64,000 bases of DNA from Parapedobacter tibetensis (GCF_024643205.1 NZ_JAMKQJ010000009.1:1-64000); one strand, 5' to 3'. Shown: positions 7,948 through 17,036, counted from the stretch's first letter. Translations and numbers: made by a program. The notes: generated from the sequence alone by a model not told the origin.

Positions 7948-10900
7948 TCAGCCCGAGTAGGTGGATGGGGACTCTCCGAACTGTTCCTTAAAGCATCTGG
8001 CAAAATAGGAAAGATTGCTGAAACCCACGCTGTAAGCGATCTGGGAAACACTATTCTCTTTTTGGACGATCTTCTGGGCAGCCCTTTTTAGCCGCATGCT
8101 CCGGATAAATTCCACGGGAGTCTGGCCGGTGAGGCCTTTGAGTTTTCGTTCTACCTGGGCACGGCCCAATTGCATTCGCTCGATAAAAGCCTGCACATTA
8201 AAATCGAAATCGCCCATGTTGTCTTCGACAATATCCATGGTTTTTTGAAGAAAACGCTCATCAGCGCTGGTAACGGTAATATCTTTAGGTTGAACCCTGA
8301 TCTCTTTTGAGAAGCGATCTTTAAGTATGCGCCTTTGCTCGATCCGGTTCTTCAGCAGGGCTAGCAGTTCATCGGCATCAAAAGGTTTGGTCAGGTAATC
8401 ATCCGCACCAGTTTCCAGGCCTTCGATTTTAGGGGCCTTGCCCGACCGGGCTGTAAGCAGGATCACCGGAATATGGCTGGTATCTTCATTGAACTTCAGC
8501 TTTCGGCAAAGGGCCATTCCATCCATTCCGGGCATCATGACATCGCTGATTACCAGATCGGGTTGAAGTTCAGCCGCTTTTTTCAGCCCCTCCATTCCAT
8601 CACATGCTTCCGCTATTTGAAAATGCGACGACAATACTTGGCCGATAAACTGGCGCATATCGGCATTGTCCTCTATAATCAATAGCCGTGGCGGGACAGG
8701 CCCGGAAGCAGAGAAGCCGGGAGTGGGGGAATCGGGAGCAATGGAAAGCTCAGCGAACGCTTTTTCAGCAGCGGCAGACTGTCCCGTACCAGGATCAGCT
8801 TCCACCAGGTCCGGGTTTCCCGGAGGTTTTGTTCCGGCGGCTGGGCTTACCTCCATCTCGTCAGGTGATAAATGCTGTTTTCCGAGGGGAAGCCAAAGGG
8901 TAAAGCTCGTCCCCCTTCCCGGCGCACTGCTTACCTCAATTTCTCCATGGTGTATGACAACCAGCTCCTTTGTCAGAGCCAGACCAATACCGGTTCCCTT
9001 ATACTTTTGAACATGACCGCTTTCCGCCTGATAAAACCGGTCGAATATCCTGGGCAGCTCATCCGGTGCTATGCCCACTCCGGTATCCGAAATAACAATA
9101 CAGGCATGCTTTTTCCCCTGGAAGGTGCTGGTACTCACCAACAAGGAAACAGCGCCTTCGACTTGGGTAAACTTAAAAGCATTAGACAATAGGTTGTGCA
9201 GGATTTTCTCCAACTTATCCGGATCGGCATACAATTCAATATCATCTTCGTCCACTTCAACAACAAAATCGATACCCCTATCCTGAGCCAGGGATTCATA
9301 AGCCGCGGTCACCGATTTAATAAACGTGGGCAAGTTGATATTTAGCGCTCGCAGCCGCATTTTATCCGATTCAATCTTTGACAGATCCAGCAGCTGATCC
9401 ACCATACCCAGCAGGCGCTGCCCATTTCGCTGCATCATTTTGTATAAAGCCTGCTTATTCCCGTTGAACCTGCCCTTTTGCAATTCCCATAGTGGCCCAA
9501 GCATCAGCGTTAAAGGCGTGCGGAATTCATGGGAAATATTAGCGAAAAAGCGGGATTTAGTCTGGTCGAGCGACCGTAGCTTTTCAGTTTGATCAAGCAA
9601 AAGCATGTTTTTTTTCCTTACTTCTTCCGTACGTTCCTTAATGATTGCCTCTAAAGCCAGGTTTTCTTTTTTCAATCGCCTAGAGCGCCACCAGATAAGC
9701 AACCATAACGTGGCTATGCTCAGGAGGCCATAAACCAAATAAGCGAACCAGGTACGGTACCAGGGAGGCAAGATAATCAAGCGATAATGATCTTCTTCAC
9801 TGATATTATCATAGCTATTTTTGGTCCTCACTTTAAAAATATAGCTTCCTTCGGGGAGATTGGTGTAATCTTTTTGGGTTTCCCCGGTCCAGGAAGACCA
9901 GTTTTTATCGAACCCTTCCAGGAGGACCTGATATTCATTTGCTTTTTCCTGAATGAAAAACGGACTTGAAAAGGAAAACCTAAATGAATTCTGCGTAAAA
10001 GGCAGCTCCGGCGGAGCAGGATTGGTCATGCCAGCAAATAATAGAGAGTCGGATTGAAAGTACACCCTTTTGATTATGCTGTGATATTTCCGGGGGCGGA
10101 GATTGTTTGATTTCAAATCCTGCCTTACCAAACCTGTTGTGCATCCATACCAAGCAATGCTGTCTTTCAAATCGATAAAGGTGGAGGTACCGGTTAAATC
10201 TGAAATCCGCTCAGTATGGAGATTGGCCACTTCATAATTTCCATGTCCTTTATTCCAGGCAACGAAATTCCGGGAATAGTCTTCGTCAAAAACCTTGAAC
10301 CAGATATTCTCCTGTTGGTCTACATGATAAATGTTTATATCCACACCGGGCATGCCCAAACGTTTATTTAATGTTTTATCGGTAACAAACCGGTCGTTTT
10401 CCAGGACATAACATTCGTGGGTATTGTCAGAAACATAATAAATCTCGTGATCGATCGTGTAAATCTGGCCTACATCACCGGGCAACCCCTGCTTCTCACC
10501 CACTCTGCTGCATTTGGCGGCTGAAAGCCCGGATGCACCATGCAGACCGGGAAAGGTTACCTTATAAAGCCAATTCTCGCTGGTTTCCAGCCATAATTCA
10601 CCTGAGGGCAGTTCAATGATCGTGTAGGTGGCGCCATTAATTCCTTTTATCAGGCCTTCATTGATCCATTCTCCTTTTTGGTAATACAAGGATCCCAGTC
10701 CCCTTCCGGATGAAACAAACACCCTGTTTGTATCTGTTTTCGACCTGTAAAATTTCGAAGGGTCGAGCGCCGCGATAAATTCAAGGCCTTCATCATTCAA
10801 CTGATAGACCCCATTTTCCAACGCCACTAACAACACATCCTGGAAGGCCAAAAGATCCCACACAAGATCTTTGACACCCTGCACAGGCTCAAAATGAGGC

Positions 10901-12030
10901 ATGTTGCCTGCCCTTTGAGTTAGTCGGAATAGCCCGTTGTTGGTGCCGGCGTATAGTTTATTTTTAAAACGGATAATTGCACCACATCTGTAATGAATCC
11001 CCAGCGCAGAGTATTCGGAATAAGCAGCAGGATACTCTATTTTTGAGATGCCATATCCCTGGCTCACCCATAGCAGTCCCGTATTATCCTGAAACAAGGC
11101 CGTTATGGTCGGGGAGGCAAGCACGCCTTCATCCTTAAGTACCAATTGTTGTTCCCCAAAGCGATCTATAATGGTTAATCCGCCGTTTAACGTCCCCAAT
11201 GCATAGGAAGAGTCATTGAGTAATATGCCTGTATAAAGGTTGTTCCCCTTGATAAAGCTTGCAGCCTCTGTACGAAAGGAGCTGAGTTCTTTACCCCTTA
11301 ACAAAAATAAATCTTCTTCTGTACCCACCAGGAAACTATTCTTATCCTGGTAAGGCAGGAAAACCGTGATCCATTTATTTTTATAAACGGCTCCATCAAG
11401 GAACATTTCCAGTTTGCTCTCCCCGAGCTGCATCAACCCTTTCTCCGAAACCTGAAGGTACAGCTTGCCATCAATCAAAAAGGAATTGTGAAACTCATGC
11501 CCCTTAATCTCCCATACCTTTAGCCTGCTCCCTGTCCATAGAAAAACTTTTGCAAAGCTTACGAAATAAACGCCCTCCTTGTTGGCATGTATTTTCCAAA
11601 TGGTGGTAAAATCCTGGTCTTTTTCTTTTACATAGGGTAGCAGGGAAACATAGGTAAGCTTGCCGATACTATCCGCTTGCAGGTACCCGAATTCATGGGC
11701 AGCCCCAACGTAAATAGTGTTTTTGTTATCAATGGCAATGGATTTGGCATGCCCGCGATCCGGCAGAGGTACAATCTCCCAATTTACCCCGTCGTATAGC
11801 AATACGCCGTCGCCATTAGCAAAATACAGCTGACCCAGACTATCCTGTACACTTCCCCAATTTTGAGTAAACGCCTCATAATCAGTTGGGATATAATGCC
11901 TGATAAAAGGGTATCCGTTTTCAGCCAATGGGTCAGGCTGCGACATGCTTTTAGATCCTGTCTCAAGCTGGCAATGCGCAGTGCAATTAACAAAAACGGC
12001 AATGAGCAATATGAGTAATGCTTGCTTCAC
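7948..12030 (-). CDS. hybrid two-component regulator (HTCS): propeller, histidine kinase, receiver, AraC domain
   Basis: About 1,360 residues. Domain order: signal peptide; two-component-regulator beta-propeller repeats (to about 730); Y_Y_Y domain (FSSPFFIQEKANEYQVLLEG); membrane segment (WFAYLVYGLLSIATLWLLIW); HisKA with H-box SHEFRTPLTL; HATPase (GTGIGLALTKEL); receiver (phospho-Asp in DLVISDVMMPGMDG); AraC helix-turn-helix at the end (ARCFKEQFGESP). The GTG at 12030 gives a good signal peptide (MKQALLILLIAVFVNC); a second GTG at 12117 extends it by 29 residues. HTCS proteins sense oligosaccharides in the periplasm and activate utilisation loci. No SusC/SusD pair lies beside it, so its target is elsewhere or lost. 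Confidence 0.93.
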   Translation of the reverse strand: MKQALLILLIAVFVNCTAHCQLETGSKSMSQPDPLAENGYPFIRHYIPTDYEAFTQNWGSVQDSLGQLYFANGDGVLLYDGVNWEIVPLPDRGHAKSIAIDNKNTIYVGAAHEFGYLQADSIGKLTYVSLLPYVKEKDQDFTTIWKIHANKEGVYFVSFAKVFLWTGSRLKVWEIKGHEFHNSFLIDGKLYLQVSEKGLMQLGESKLEMFLDGAVYKNKWITVFLPYQDKNSFLVGTEEDLFLLRGKELSSFRTEAASFIKGNNLYTGILLNDSSYALGTLNGGLTIIDRFGEQQLVLKDEGVLASPTITALFQDNTGLLWVSQGYGISKIEYPAAYSEYSALGIHYRCGAIIRFKNKLYAGTNNGLFRLTQRAGNMPHFEPVQGVKDLVWDLLAFQDVLLVALENGVYQLNDEGLEFIAALDPSKFYRSKTDTNRVFVSSGRGLGSLYYQKGEWINEGLIKGINGATYTIIELPSGELWLETSENWLYKVTFPGLHGASGLSAAKCSRVGEKQGLPGDVGQIYTIDHEIYYVSDNTHECYVLENDRFVTDKTLNKRLGMPGVDINIYHVDQQENIWFKVFDEDYSRNFVAWNKGHGNYEVANLHTERISDLTGTSTFIDLKDSIAWYGCTTGLVRQDLKSNNLRPRKYHSIIKRVYFQSDSLLFAGMTNPAPPELPFTQNSFRFSFSSPFFIQEKANEYQVLLEGFDKNWSSWTGETQKDYTNLPEGSYIFKVRTKNSYDNISEEDHYRLIILPPWYRTWFAYLVYGLLSIATLWLLIWWRSRRLKKENLALEAIIKERTEEVRKKNMLLLDQTEKLRSLDQTKSRFFANISHEFRTPLTLMLGPLWELQKGRFNGNKQALYKMMQRNGQRLLGMVDQLLDLSKIESDKMRLRALNINLPTFIKSVTAAYESLAQDRGIDFVVEVDEDDIELYADPDKLEKILHNLLSNAFKFTQVEGAVSLLVSTSTFQGKKHACIVISDTGVGIAPDELPRIFDRFYQAESGHVQKYKGTGIGLALTKELVVIHHGEIEVSSAPGRGTSFTLWLPLGKQHLSPDEMEVSPAAGTKPPGNPDLVEADPGTGQSAAAEKAFAELSIAPDSPTPGFSASGPVPPRLLIIEDNADMRQFIGQVLSSHFQIAEACDGMEGLKKAAELQPDLVISDVMMPGMDGMALCRKLKFNEDTSHIPVILLTARSGKAPKIEGLETGADDYLTKPFDADELLALLKNRIEQRRILKDRFSKEIRVQPKDITVTSADERFLQKTMDIVEDNMGDFDFNVQAFIERMQLGRAQVERKLKGLTGQTPVEFIRSMRLKRAAQKIVQKENSVSQIAYSVGFSNLSYFARCFKEQFGESPSTYSG

Positions 12031-12152
12031 ATAAACTAAGTTAGGAAAACACTTTGGTGATAGCTGCGAAAAAAACACGATAAATATTGATGTGTAAGTC
12101 TTCAAACTAACGTTCACCAGAGATAGTCGAAGTTAAGTTATAAATTCAGTCT

Positions 12153-12512
12153 TTGCAACTGGTGTCAAAGGATTTTGATGTATCCAGATCATTCTATGAT
12201 GCACTGGATTTTACGCAAACCGTAATCAACGGAAATCTATCGCTCTATGAACGTGATGGAGTTAGCTTCTACCTACAGCGATACTATGTGAAAGAATGGC
12301 TTGAAAATACCATGCTTTTCGTAGTCGTGGATGATGTCCATCAGTTCTTTCAACACCTCCAGGAGCTTAAGCTCGACCAAATCTACCCAAGTGTAAAAGT
12401 GCTTCCCATTCAGAAAGAAGAATGGGGCGAAGTTGGCCTGTTTCAGCTCTACTCGGAAAGCCCGCTCGTTGCGTGCACCCAGCGCTTTCCCTACCATCAT
12501 TTCCACACGTAG
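12153..12512 (+). pseudogene. VOC-fold protein, C-terminally disrupted
   Basis: The frame reads KDFDVSRSFYDALDFTQTVI, then VSFYLQRYYVKEWLENTM and VDDVHQFFQHLQELKL, a clear VOC (bleomycin-resistance-like) half. Just after KEEWGEV (about 12436) the expected strand HFIDPSGVLLHF is missing and the reading continues into unrelated sequence. The first codon available is a TTG at 12153; an ordinary start is absent. The last strand, which carries a metal ligand in the family, is therefore missing. A deletion or insertion replaced the end of the gene. Confidence 0.6.
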
Positions 12513-12648
12513 GCGTACCCGTCGAGAAAAAACGCCGACAGCGATATGTGAGAGATAGACGCTATGCCGGTATAGTGAAAATAACCGCAATAACGGATAT
12601 ACAATGTCGTAACCAATTTTAATCAATATACCGCAAATAAAAAAAATT

Positions 12649-12813
12649 ATGCTTAAAAATTACTCAAATATCTCTTTATCAGTCGTCTTATTTTTGTCTG
12701 TAACCTCTTTAAATGCTCAGACTAACGCTATAAAGGGAGAAAAATTGGAGCCCCTGGAAACAGCGATCCTTGAGTTTAGAAGTTGGTCTGCGCTGCGGCA
12801 AGCCAAAGAATAG
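12649..12813 (+). CDS. 54-residue secreted peptide or truncated secreted protein
   Basis: An ATG at 12649 opens a 54-codon frame that begins with a signal peptide (MLKNYSNISLSVVLFLSVTS, then LNAQ) and ends in ALRQAKE at a TAG (12811-12813). The signal peptide is convincing, while the short mature part (NAIKGEKLEPLETAIL) resembles the beginning of a longer protein. Between the truncated VOC gene and the helicase, it is probably another decayed gene rather than a functional peptide. Confidence 0.4.
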   Translation: MLKNYSNISLSVVLFLSVTSLNAQTNAIKGEKLEPLETAILEFRSWSALRQAKE

Positions 12814-12852
12814 ATCAATGAACGGCAGGCTCCATTGCTGGAGATATTTGTT

Positions 12853-12860
12853 TATTTTTG
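12853..12860 (+). promoter_or_regulatory. candidate -7 promoter element of the helicase gene
   Basis: TATTTTTG matches the Bacteroidota -7 consensus TAnnTTTG exactly and lies 14 bases before the helicase ATG, which would give a very short leader. A TTG at 12835-12837 is a weak -33 candidate, with slightly short spacing. Confidence 0.4.
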
Positions 12861-12874
12861 CATAAAAAGTGACT

Positions 12875-13999
12875 ATGTCTTTTGAATCCTTAGGTCTATC
12901 ACCTGCTTTATTAAAAGCACTAACAGATCAGCATTTTACCATCCCCACTCCTATTCAACTAGCCGCCATACCAGCTATTTTAAATAAAAAAGACGTTCTG
13001 GGAATAGCTAAAACTGGCTCAGGAAAAACTGCAGCTTATGTATTGCCACTGCTCATAAATCTTCAGGAAAACCTGACGGCAAAAAATCGTCATGTCAATG
13101 TGCTGGTTCTCGTACCAACACGTGAATTGGCTGAGCAGGTAAAAGAGGTGTTCAAAAGTTTTAGTCATGCACTGCCTCATCCAGTTAAAACACTAGCCGT
13201 GTACGGCGGTGCTTCCATCAATCCACAAATGATGGCATTACAGGGCGTAAATGTTCTTGTTGCCACACCTGGCAGGCTGTTAGAATTAGTGGAATCCAAT
13301 GCGGTACATTTATCAAGTATTGAAACATTGGTGCTGGATGAAGCGGATAAGATGCTCAATCTTGGATTTAAGGAAGAAGTCGATAAAATTATAGCACTAT
13401 TACCCAAAAAACGCCACAACATCTTATTATCTGCCACGTTGAGTAATGATCTGCGAAATATCCATCAAATCTTATTGCATGATCCAGTAATTATTCAAAT
13501 TGATGCCGAAGAGGAATCTCTTGATCTGATCAAACAGGTGGCCTATCTAGTTTCAGCAGAGAAAAAGGGGCCCTATTTACGCTACCTGATCGAACACCAT
13601 GATATGAAACAGGTTTTGATCTTTGCATCATCTATTCATCAGGTAGATGCCCTTGTCAATAAGCTTCGTAAAAACAATATCGATGCAAAAGCAATCCATA
13701 GCAAAATGAGCCAGGGTTCAAGAACCGAATCTTTAGCGGATTTCAAATCAGGCAAGCTGAGGGTATTGGTTGCGACCGACCTGATGGCCAGAGGCATCGA
13801 CATCAGTTATCTTCCTTTTGTAATCAATTACGAATTACCACGATCTCCCAAGGATTATGTGCACCGTATTGGAAGAACTGGACGAGCAGACGCCTCTGGA
13901 GAGGCAATATCGCTGCTTACCCCGAAAGAATTGCATCATTTTGGGGTCATCCAAAAAAAGATGGGCAAGACCGTAGACTTGATTGATATCGAACGTTAG
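12875..13999 (+). CDS. DEAD-box ATP-dependent RNA helicase
   Basis: 374 residues from the ATG at 12875 (the GTG at 12869 adds only two). All motifs are visible in order: Q motif region (SLGLSPALLKALTDQHFTIP, TPIQ), Walker A AKTGSGKT, PTRELA, DEAD box VLDEADKML, SAT in LLSATLS, then in RecA domain 2 RGIDI and HRIGRTGR. There is no long basic C-terminal extension, so it is a minimal RhlE/DbpA-size member. It unwinds RNA in ribosome assembly or turnover at low temperature. Cytoplasmic. The next gene begins 38 bases after its stop. Confidence 0.95.
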   Translation: MSFESLGLSPALLKALTDQHFTIPTPIQLAAIPAILNKKDVLGIAKTGSGKTAAYVLPLLINLQENLTAKNRHVNVLVLVPTRELAEQVKEVFKSFSHALPHPVKTLAVYGGASINPQMMALQGVNVLVATPGRLLELVESNAVHLSSIETLVLDEADKMLNLGFKEEVDKIIALLPKKRHNILLSATLSNDLRNIHQILLHDPVIIQIDAEEESLDLIKQVAYLVSAEKKGPYLRYLIEHHDMKQVLIFASSIHQVDALVNKLRKNNIDAKAIHSKMSQGSRTESLADFKSGKLRVLVATDLMARGIDISYLPFVINYELPRSPKDYVHRIGRTGRADASGEAISLLTPKELHHFGVIQKKMGKTVDLIDIER

Positions 14000-14036
14000 T
14001 CCAAATCCTCGAAAAAACTGTACCTTCGCGCTAATT

Positions 14037-14357
14037 ATGGGTTTCGCAAAAGAGAGAAAAAAGCTTGAGAAGCTTTCGGAAAAAACTACTGGCCTTCAGC
14101 ATTATGATGGTAAAAGTCTAGCCGTCATCACTGACATATTTGAGCAATATTCACATACGGTAAGGATCTTAAAAAACAAAAATGCAGAAGCGTTTAATGG
14201 CCTTTATCTGAACGAATTGCAACTGGTTAAAGAATGTAAAAGATCACTTAAATTAGCTAAAGAAGAGGAAGACCGTCAGGCTAATTTCATCAAGTATAAA
14301 GAGACCCTGCTGGATGCTTTAACAAAAACAATTCAGGCTTCAACGAATATTGCATAA
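14037..14357 (+). CDS. small helical protein of unknown function
   Basis: 106 residues from the ATG at 14037 (MGFAKERKKLEKLSEKTTGL), rich in Lys and Glu and predicted mostly helical. The frame is open upstream into the helicase gene, but TACCTTCG, an acceptable -7 element, sits at about 14020-14027, just before this ATG, and supports the shorter start. No domain recognised. It probably forms a transcription unit of its own after the helicase. Confidence 0.6.
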   Translation: MGFAKERKKLEKLSEKTTGLQHYDGKSLAVITDIFEQYSHTVRILKNKNAEAFNGLYLNELQLVKECKRSLKLAKEEEDRQANFIKYKETLLDALTKTIQASTNIA

Positions 14358-14465
14358 GTAAATCAAAGGAAACGTCACAATCGAAGTTTCAGGAAAGACA
14401 GGGTAGAATACCGGAACCGAAGTCTCTCCATCTGAGCGGGGTAATCAAAGTTAGCTTGGTTGTAA

Positions 14466-14888
14466 CTAAAGGGTATAGAGCAACCAATGGTTAATGGTTA
14501 ACACGAGGCATAAGGGTGTGTATAGGCGGGTATCCCAATGGGCGAAGGGGCTTTGCTTGTGGCGCTTGGTGAGGCCGATGTACCGGAAGTCACCGATGGC
14601 GCGCATCAGGAAGATGATGGCGATGAGCAGGATACCATAACGGATGTGTAGCGGGTCCAGACCAACTTGGAGCCAACCCGCAAAGGCCAGGTTACATAGG
14701 GCAAACAGGAACAGGCCCAATGCGACAACAAGGGTGATCGCCCTGCCGGGGCGGAAGAGCTTCCGACCATTGCTGTCCATTGGAATAGTGGCGTCCATTC
14801 CGCCTCCACCACCTGTAACCCAATAGAGGTGAAGTGCAGCCAATAAAAGGAAAATAAAGGCGTTGATTGCGGCTAAAGCAGTTTCCAT
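14466..14888 (-). CDS. DUF3995 membrane protein
   Basis: 140 residues with four membrane segments (about 5-25, 50-72, 82-102, 118-138). The N-terminal AALHLYWVTGGGGGMDATIP, with the Trp-Val-x-Gly-rich loop after TM1, and the RAIGDFRYIGLTKR motif before TM4 are typical of DUF3995 proteins. Function unknown. The start ATG at 14888 gives the full TM1. Confidence 0.8.
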   Translation of the reverse strand: METALAAINAFIFLLLAALHLYWVTGGGGGMDATIPMDSNGRKLFRPGRAITLVVALGLFLFALCNLAFAGWLQVGLDPLHIRYGILLIAIIFLMRAIGDFRYIGLTKRHKQSPFAHWDTRLYTPLCLVLTINHWLLYTL

Positions 14889-14914
14889 GTATCTGTTTGC
14901 AATGAGGACTTAAA

Positions 14915-15913
14915 TTAATCCAATATTTCTCTTAGTTTTTCATTCAATTTTTCTCCTCGCAAATACCGACCGATGATTTCTCCGTTTTCCGATATGAGAA
15001 AGTTGTCAGGAATTTCGTTAACCCCATAGATGAGAGAGGCTTCATTTGCCTGACCTTTTAAGTCGCTAACGTGTTCCCATGTTAAACTGTCATTCTCGAT
15101 TGCCTTTAACCAACTGTCTTTGTCCTCATCTAGGGAAACAGCAAATATTTCAAAGCCTTTGGGGTTAAATTCTTTATAGGTTTTTATCAAATTTGGATTT
15201 TCTTGTCGACACGGTCCGCACCAAGAGGCCCAAAACTCAAGAAGTACAGTTTTTCTTTTTAAATCAGATAACTTTTTAGTTTTTCCATTCACGTCTTGCA
15301 TCTCAAAGTCTACGAATTGGTCTCCAACTTTTGGGTCTTTGTTCAGCTCGATGTATTTTGAAATTTTCTTTCCGTAATCAGAGTTTTTATTTTCTGGTGA
15401 AAATTGGTCAAATAATTCTTTGGTTTTCTCTTTCCCCCAAGTGGTTGAATAAACCGAAAGTATATTGGCACTGATGATGCTATTTGGGTTATTTTTTACA
15501 AATTCCATTTCTTTTTCTAATCGCTCTTCATAAGGAAGAGTGCCAATCTTCTGGTATAGCGATTGACTTAAAGATTCAGTTTGGGATCCCGTGACCGAGG
15601 CGTTCCTAAAATCGGACTGGGATTGGTCAAAAATCATAGCGGTATTTTCTAACCATAGATTTCGGTAATGGGAAAAATCCTTTGTTCGTAAAACTACCTG
15701 TACAGGTGTCTTTGGTAGTTTTGTGCTAAGACTGAATGAATTGTTTTGAACGCTCACTGAATCTATTATTTCTTTCGTCGAAATATTGTCAAGATAAAGT
15801 ACTGTTCCATTTTCAATTCCGTTTGTCCTTCCAGTAAGGGAAAATTCATTTTTTGCTTTTTTACCACAAGAAACAACCGTTAGAATCAGTATTGCGAAGA
15901 TTATATTTTTCAT
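14915..15913 (-). CDS. TlpA-like lipoprotein thiol-disulfide oxidoreductase
   Basis: 332 residues: a lipobox signal peptide (ILILTVVSC), an N-terminal DUF4369-like beta domain (SLTGRTNGIENGTVLYLDNI), and a thioredoxin fold in the last 140 residues with the active site FWASWCGPCRQENP and a cis-Pro loop IYGVNEIPDNFLI. It should reduce or oxidise periplasmic disulfides from the cell envelope. The last half is closely similar to the adjacent remnant at 15938-16270, so the pair arose by duplication. The upstream gene copy is broken; this one seems intact. Confidence 0.92.
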   Translation of the reverse strand: MKNIIFAILILTVVSCGKKAKNEFSLTGRTNGIENGTVLYLDNISTKEIIDSVSVQNNSFSLSTKLPKTPVQVVLRTKDFSHYRNLWLENTAMIFDQSQSDFRNASVTGSQTESLSQSLYQKIGTLPYEERLEKEMEFVKNNPNSIISANILSVYSTTWGKEKTKELFDQFSPENKNSDYGKKISKYIELNKDPKVGDQFVDFEMQDVNGKTKKLSDLKRKTVLLEFWASWCGPCRQENPNLIKTYKEFNPKGFEIFAVSLDEDKDSWLKAIENDSLTWEHVSDLKGQANEASLIYGVNEIPDNFLISENGEIIGRYLRGEKLNEKLREILD

Positions 15914-15937
15914 CTCGATTTTTGTTTTGTTTGCCGC

Positions 15938-16270
15938 TTACCTGTTGGTATTGCTGTGGAATAAATCTTTGAGTTTCTTTTCTAATTTCTCTCCCCTTAT
16001 AAATCGGGCGATAATTATACCATTTTCATCAATTAAAAAATTATCAGCAATATCCCGAACTCCGTATATCATCGCCGCATCATTGTCATTTCCTTTTAAA
16101 TCACTGACATTTTCCCACATCAATCCATCTTTTTCAATGGCTTTTTTCCATTTTTCTTCGTTGGTATCCAAGGATACCCCGAGAATTTCAAACCCTTTGT
16201 CTCTGTATAATTCGTATTGCTCTACCAGTTCTGGATTGGAACTTCTGCATGGGCCGCACCATTTTTTACG
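15938..16270 (-). pseudogene. TlpA-like protein, 5'-truncated duplicate
   Basis: The frame is open after a TAG at 16271-16273 and reads KKWCGPCRSSNPELVEQYEL, then FEILGVSLDTNEEKWKKAIE and IYGVRDIADNFLIDENG before ending KKLKDLFHSNTNR. This is the C-terminal thioredoxin half of a paralogue of the gene next to it; its cis-Pro is replaced by an Ala (RDIAD). The DUF4369 half and the signal peptide are gone. A separate 5' fragment beginning MMQKEFSVKN runs out of frame over the junction, which shows the joint is a fusion of unrelated pieces. Confidence 0.75.
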
Positions 16271-16352
16271 CTAAATTCTTTTTGCATCATTATACTTTAT
16301 TTTTCCTCCACATATCTTTTAAACCGGTCCAAGACCGATTGACAAAAGGGTA

Positions 16353-16495
16353 GATTCAACTCACCAATGCAACTTTCTTGTCTAAGTTAGTGTAAAATAT
16401 TTATTTTGGGTTTTGGTATTTGAGTTTTTTTCTTGGCCTTGCATTTATTTTGTGTTGTATTTCCTTGATATGCTGTTCGTTGAATCCTACACCAT
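16353..16495 (-). mobile_element. IS30-family transposase, 3'-end remnant
   Basis: On the reverse strand the sequence reads GFNEQHIKEIQHKINARPRK, then KLKYQNPK, an in-frame TAA, then IFYTNLDKKVALVS and a stop. The INARPRKKL..NP.E.F pattern and the closing VALVS are the C-terminus of IS30-type transposases of Bacteroidota. The Glu codon after NPK is replaced by TAA and everything upstream is missing. The base stretch 16353-16388 recurs at 45842-45877. It lies between a broken TlpA gene and the repeat array at 16680. Confidence 0.8.
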
Positions 16496-16679
16496 GGCTG
16501 ACCTATTACCGGTGAAGGCGGTACCAAAACACTCAAAATCTAAAATCCGTAAGGGGATAAACAAATAGCCCCATACCCGTTCTGAATGACTTCCGGTCGC
16601 TAGTGGGTGGATGTCAGGTTAATATGCATATGATTAATTGCTTCGTCCAACCCGGAGCGTATGCCGAAAAGGGATTCAC

Positions 16680-16761
16680 GAATCCGTGAAATCCACTCCC
16701 GAATCCGGAAAAACACTTACGAATCCATAGAAAACATTCCCTAATCCATAATGAATTGATT
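16680..16761. repeat. four iterated GAATCC units, period 20-21 bp
   Basis: GAATCC (last copy TAATCC) begins at 16680, 16701, 16721 and 16742. The units share the pattern cGAATCCnnnnAAAnnnC before the next copy. Spacing of two helical turns puts the motifs on one face of the DNA, as in iterons or operators for a protein that binds in series. No gene is adjacent. The arrangement may be degenerate sequence, but four in-phase copies are unlikely by chance in 80 bases. Confidence 0.45.
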
Positions 16762-16953
16762 TTTGGCATGGTGTTTATTTCATCGGCCGCTTTCCACCAT
16801 GGGAGGATTTGTAGTAACCTAACAGCGCGGATCGTTTTGTGTCTTTACCATTCATCATGCAATCTGACTGAAGAAGTTTAATAGGATTGCCACAAGATGG
16901 AACGGATGCCTGATGAAATCGGTGAGCAAATGCCAGGTATCTGAAAAAAAGAA

Positions 16954-16979
16954 CCCCGTTCCATTTTCAGGAAACGGGG
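16954..16979 (-). terminator. intrinsic terminator of the 27-codon ORF
   Basis: CCCCGTT (16954-16960) pairs with AACGGGG (16973-16979). Read on the minus strand the stem, extended by two further pairs around one unpaired A, is followed by TTCTTTTTTT, the layout of a Rho-independent terminator. A second hairpin, GCCCC 16984-16988 with GGGGC 16999-17003, lies just before it. It ends transcription from the small ORF at 17037-17120. Confidence 0.7.
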
Positions 16980-17036
16980 ATCCGCCCCAATGGGATTAGG
17001 GGCTATCAACCTAAACCTAATTCAATAAACGCAACG

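Noticed and set aside
8666..9192. Plus-strand open frames of 70-115 codons inside the HTCS region
   Set aside because: They lie antisense to the kinase and receiver domains of the HTCS gene, have no start signals and show composition expected from reading the opposite strand.
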